Source of the DNA: Amycolatopsis camponoti
GTDB lineage: Bacteria > Actinomycetota > Actinomycetes > Mycobacteriales > Pseudonocardiaceae
DNA length: 64,000 nucleotides
Direction of reading: 5' to 3'
Assembly (NCBI RefSeq): GCF_902497555.1
Contig: NZ_CABVGP010000003.1
Span: 1 to 64,000, forward strand
Both the position numbers and the translations under genes were made by a program. Shown here piece by piece: positions 61,676 through 64,000 of the stretch; the first letter of the stretch is position 1, and each line of letters begins with the position of its first letter. A model generated the notes under the pieces. It was not told where the DNA came from, ran no database searches, and was given only the letters and a program-made list of their open reading frames with translations.

Positions 61676-61849
61676 TTCGGTTGGTCTCCGAGCGCTCTGG
61701 GCGCCAGCCGAGTGGTGGCGCCGTCACCAGTAAGTGGCGCGAGCGAGCCGGATCCTTTACCGCCGATTTTCAGGTTCACGCAAGTTCCCAGTTCTGGCTG
61801 GAATTTCCGCAGGTCAGAGAGGTGCGCTTAGGTGTCGCCGTCGAGCCGT

Positions 61850-62165
61850 GCGGCGCCGACAGCGACCCTCATCAGCCCGTCGACGAGCCGCTCGAACGTC
61901 CGCCGCAAGAGCAACGGGACGGCGCCGTCGCCGTGCTCGGCCGCCAGGGCCTGCTCGACGACGCGACGCAGTCGCGTTCTGACCGTTCATACCCGGGCAC
62001 GTAACGGCTGGCTCGTCGCCCGGCGCCGCAACAACCGCGGCTGGCCGCTCTACTCGGTACGCGACGTCGTCCACCTAGCGCTCACCACGCCGACGCGGAC
62101 CGGCGGCCGCCACATGCCGCGAAAGTCTCGGCCGTGGCGCGGTCGACCCCCCGCGTGCCCAAATA
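61850..62165 (+). pseudogene. Frameshifted helix-turn-helix (excisionase/MerR-like) fragment
   Basis: One frame gives GRQGLLDDATQSR and the next frame ARNGWLVARRRNNRGWPLYS VRDV. Joined, they look like the middle of a MerR/excisionase HTH (turn, wing with RGxPLYSVRDV). No start or ribosome site is seen, and a frame change near 61980 breaks the gene. The surrounding 660 bases (61676-62338) hold nothing else I can support. Confidence 0.35.
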
Positions 62166-62338
62166 GGCCTCGACATGACGGAGACGTGTACCCAAAGCGC
62201 GAACGGCCGTACTCAGCCCAGAGGCAGCCGTTTCCTGTCGGTACCGGCCGCTACGGTGTCCAAGGAGGACTTTGTCAGCCTCACCGGACGCGGGTTTGCT
62301 GCCCCAGTGAGGCCTGGGCAGCGCCCGCGCCCGGCCCG

Positions 62339-62626
62339 TCAGATGACGCCCATCTCGTGCAGCTTGAGCAACAAGCCGACCAAGCCGCCTGCTCCCCCGG
62401 AGCCGAGCACGATGCCGGTCAACAGCTTGAGCACCTTGTAGGCGTCGGCTCGTTGATCCGGATCGTCCACGAACACGGCAACGTACCCAGCGCAGCCGAG
62501 CAACAGTAGGAACAGCACGGCGTATCCGCCGAGGATCCAGGCCAGCACAATCTCTCCACTCGGCTTGACCAAGGACGCCGCTGGGTTCGGCTTCTCGGTC
62601 AAGCACAGGCGGGGTTGGTCCGGCAA
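62339..62626 (-). CDS. Small membrane protein
   Basis: Up to 95 residues with two hydrophobic helices (LAWILGGYAVLFLLLLGCAG and LLTGIVLGSGGAGGLVGLLL) joined by an acidic loop (DDPDQRADAYKV). Starts available are TTG codons (62626 or 62602) without a good ribosome site, so the N-terminus is uncertain. No family recognised. It lies within the putative element. Confidence 0.5.
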   Translation of the reverse strand: MPDQPRLCLTEKPNPAASLVKPSGEIVLAWILGGYAVLFLLLLGCAGYVAVFVDDPDQRADAYKVLKLLTGIVLGSGGAGGLVGLLLKLHEMGVI

Positions 62627-62797
62627 ACGGGCGCGCTGTGAACTCGTGTAACCCAGTACCTCATACCGCCATTCGCCGAAATATTAGGCCATTCGGGTTG
62701 CAGAGGACGCGATATCACGCACGGTGAGTAATCGCTTTGAGGCATTTTTTCTTACTCTACTCCGGGCACACCTCTTTGCAGGTCAGGAGGGAGGACC

Positions 62798-63055
62798 GTG
62801 CCTAGCTTCGCGACTTCTGGGCCGCGGTGTGGCCGAACCTGGTCGCGAATGTGCCGTGAGTGCCGGTCGCTCTGGCAGTGATGCCACCTGCGCCACCACT
62901 TCGCCGACCACCGCGCCCACTTGGCGGCTGACATCGCGGTCCACCACGCCCTCGGGGCCGCCGGGCGACACTCCCGTCGGCCCGAGGACCAACTACTCGA
63001 GGAGGTGACCGGTGAACGCCCTGTGGGGCTCGGCAGTCACTCGCCGACCACGTGA
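62798..63055 (+). pseudogene. Small Cys/His-rich gene with in-frame TGA
   Basis: GTG 62798 follows a very strong AGGAGGGAGGA. The frame is coding-like for 86 codons except for TGA at 62879-62881. Before it: CGRTWSRMCRECRSLWQ; after it: CHLRHHFADHRAHLAADIAV and LEEVTGERPVGLG. The Cys and His spacing on the two sides suggests one zinc-binding domain. The TGA may be a mutation (TGG to TGA), a read-through site or a sequencing error. Confidence 0.45.
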
Positions 63056-63161
63056 ACCCACGAGCGCGAAGAATGACGTAATGGCGCCACAAGCTGCCGG
63101 ACGTAACGGCGCAGCCCCGGCATGCGACTTGCCTACATCCGGCCGGAACGGGGGGGCGACG

Positions 63162-63356
63162 GTGCCGAGCGTGTGGGACCGACTGTCAGTACCGGAGAAG
63201 GTCGTCGTCGCCCTGGAGAAGGACTTCCGGCCAGGGTTCGACCCCAATGTGAACAACGCCGTGGTCCACAACGGAGCCCATGCGCCCTCCGTCACCGCCT
63301 ACCTCACCGACAGACTCACCGGCGCCGCCATAGCGGGAGGTTCGCATGCGCGATGA
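63162..63356 (+). CDS. 64-residue protein coupled to the caspase gene
   Basis: GTG 63162 follows a G-rich site (GGGGGGG). The 64-residue protein has a helical start (VWDRLSVPEKVVVALEKDFR) and a C-terminus with VTAYLTDRLTGAAIAG. It ends inside the caspase start region, overlapping by 10 bases. It is probably an adaptor or small partner of the caspase. An upstream ATG (63081) would add 27 residues but has no ribosome site. Confidence 0.6.
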   Translation: MPSVWDRLSVPEKVVVALEKDFRPGFDPNVNNAVVHNGAHAPSVTAYLTDRLTGAAIAGGSHAR

Positions 63357-64000
63357 CAGCGAGCCGCGGCGGTATCTGATCGCAACCGCTATCGCGAACT
63401 ACCCGAATCAGCCTAGCTGGAACCGGCCCAGGCTCGGCGCAGCACGCGACGAAATCGTCTGGCTCTTCACGCAGGATCTCGGGTACAAGCACATCAGCGA
63501 CTTAGGTTTGAACCCGACTCGCGGACAGCTGACAACGCTGCTGCGAGACTTCTGCCGGCACAAGGACCGTCGTGAAGACGACCTGTTAGCCGTCTACATC
63601 GGCGGGCACGGCGAAGTCCTCGACGCCACCCATGAGCACGTCCTACTCACCACGGACACGACACCAGACGACATCGAGGACGCGCTGCCGACCGCGGAGC
63701 TGGCCCGCAAGATGCTGCTCGGCACCAAGGTCCGCCGGGTGCTCCTGATGCTGGACACCTGCTACTCCGGCCAGGGCGGCAGTGAACTCACCGCGGCCGC
63801 GATCACCAAGATGACCCGCAACTGGGGCGATGACGACGGGGCAGGCCTGGCCGTCATCACGTCCGCACAGCCGTCCGAGCAAGCCGGAACGGGCGCCTTC
63901 TCACTGCTTCTGCGCGACGCGGTCCGCAGCCTGCCTGTGGCTGGATACAACCCCGCTACGTTGCCACTGGACTCGATCGTCAAGGCCATGAACGCGAACG
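63347..64000 (+). CDS. Caspase-family (peptidase C14) protein, 3'-truncated by window edge
   Basis: ATG 63347 has GGGAGG six bases upstream. At least 218 residues are present and the frame runs on past the window end. The caspase fold is clear: RRYLIATAIANYPN as first strand, catalytic His88 in VYIGGHGE, and catalytic Cys139 in LMLDTCYSGQGG. In bacteria such domains are often the protease half of defence or cell-death systems, fused to sensor or effector domains, which here would lie beyond base 64000. The gene is in the putative integrated element. Confidence 0.9.

Noticed and set aside
62724..63008. 94-codon plus-strand frame in the element
   Set aside because: It is in another frame from the Cys/His-rich small gene, has no ribosome site, and is Ser/Thr/Pro-rich as expected from a shadow.
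1..64000. CRISPR arrays or complete insertion sequences
   Set aside because: I saw no regularly spaced direct repeats and no transposase-like frame. The palindromic repeats found are not spaced arrays.

Overview
The window is high-GC (roughly 70 percent) actinobacterial DNA with tightly packed genes, many GTG starts and many 4-base start/stop overlaps. The mix of genes (murT-gatD, ECF41 and ECF42 sigma factors, a TioE-like MerR protein, an actinobacterial gas-vesicle cluster, a WS/DGAT acyltransferase) fits a filamentous Pseudonocardiaceae member. Amycolatopsis is my best guess, from gene content and not from a search.

Layout. 1-6.4 kb: the end of a wax ester synthase/DGAT gene with a coupled hydrolase, two tandem 2-keto-4-pentenoate hydratase-type genes diverging from a VOC dioxygenase-like gene, and small metabolic genes. 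6.3-9.6 kb: a minus-strand gas-vesicle operon gvpO-J-F-S-K-A-L ending in an NHL-repeat protein. 9.8-13.8 kb: murT-gatD (lipid II amidation) coupled to a sensor kinase and response regulator. 14-17.3 kb: IclR regulator, LctP-type permease, HD hydrolase. 17.3-20.2 kb: ECF42 sigma factor with two YCII/DGPF partners. 20.3-26.7 kb: Rsm22-like methyltransferase, reductase, an orphan sensor kinase, a DUF2079 membrane protein and two DUF4232-type exported proteins.

26.8-35.6 kb: a coupled cassette of subtilase, sigma factor, small protein and TPR-CHAT protease, diverging from an SpvB/Rhs-like gene whose 3' end is replaced by a palindromic repeat. A second copy of this repeat lies inside the CHAT cassette. 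35.6-45.1 kb: ECF41 sigma factor, secreted GH29 fucosidase, secreted sedolisin and a secreted glucan-binding beta-helix protein. 45.1-52.5 kb: erythromycin-esterase homologue with its MerR regulator, a membrane protein, and an XRE-NB-ARC-TPR regulator flanked by two tiny peptide genes. 52.6-53.1 kb: three tRNA genes joined almost end to end (Glu, His, and a Met-like gene with an odd D-arm) behind a possible leader-peptide attenuator. 53.1-55.7 kb: a NarL-type two-component system and a CPBP protease.

55.8-59.6 kb: a probable immune-type locus in which a SEFIR (TIR-like) protein and the neighbouring membrane protein carry the same short glycine-rich motif, at the N-terminus of one and the C-terminus of the other. 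This is the arrangement of amyloid-signalling partners and is my strongest candidate for an undescribed system. A 44-base 3' fragment of a tRNA-Thr(TGT) gene at 59.7 kb looks like the att scar of an integrated element. To its right, gene density and GC fall and the content changes: an ECF-like sigma factor with Cys clusters, tiny membrane proteins, broken genes, and a caspase (C14) gene running off the window end.
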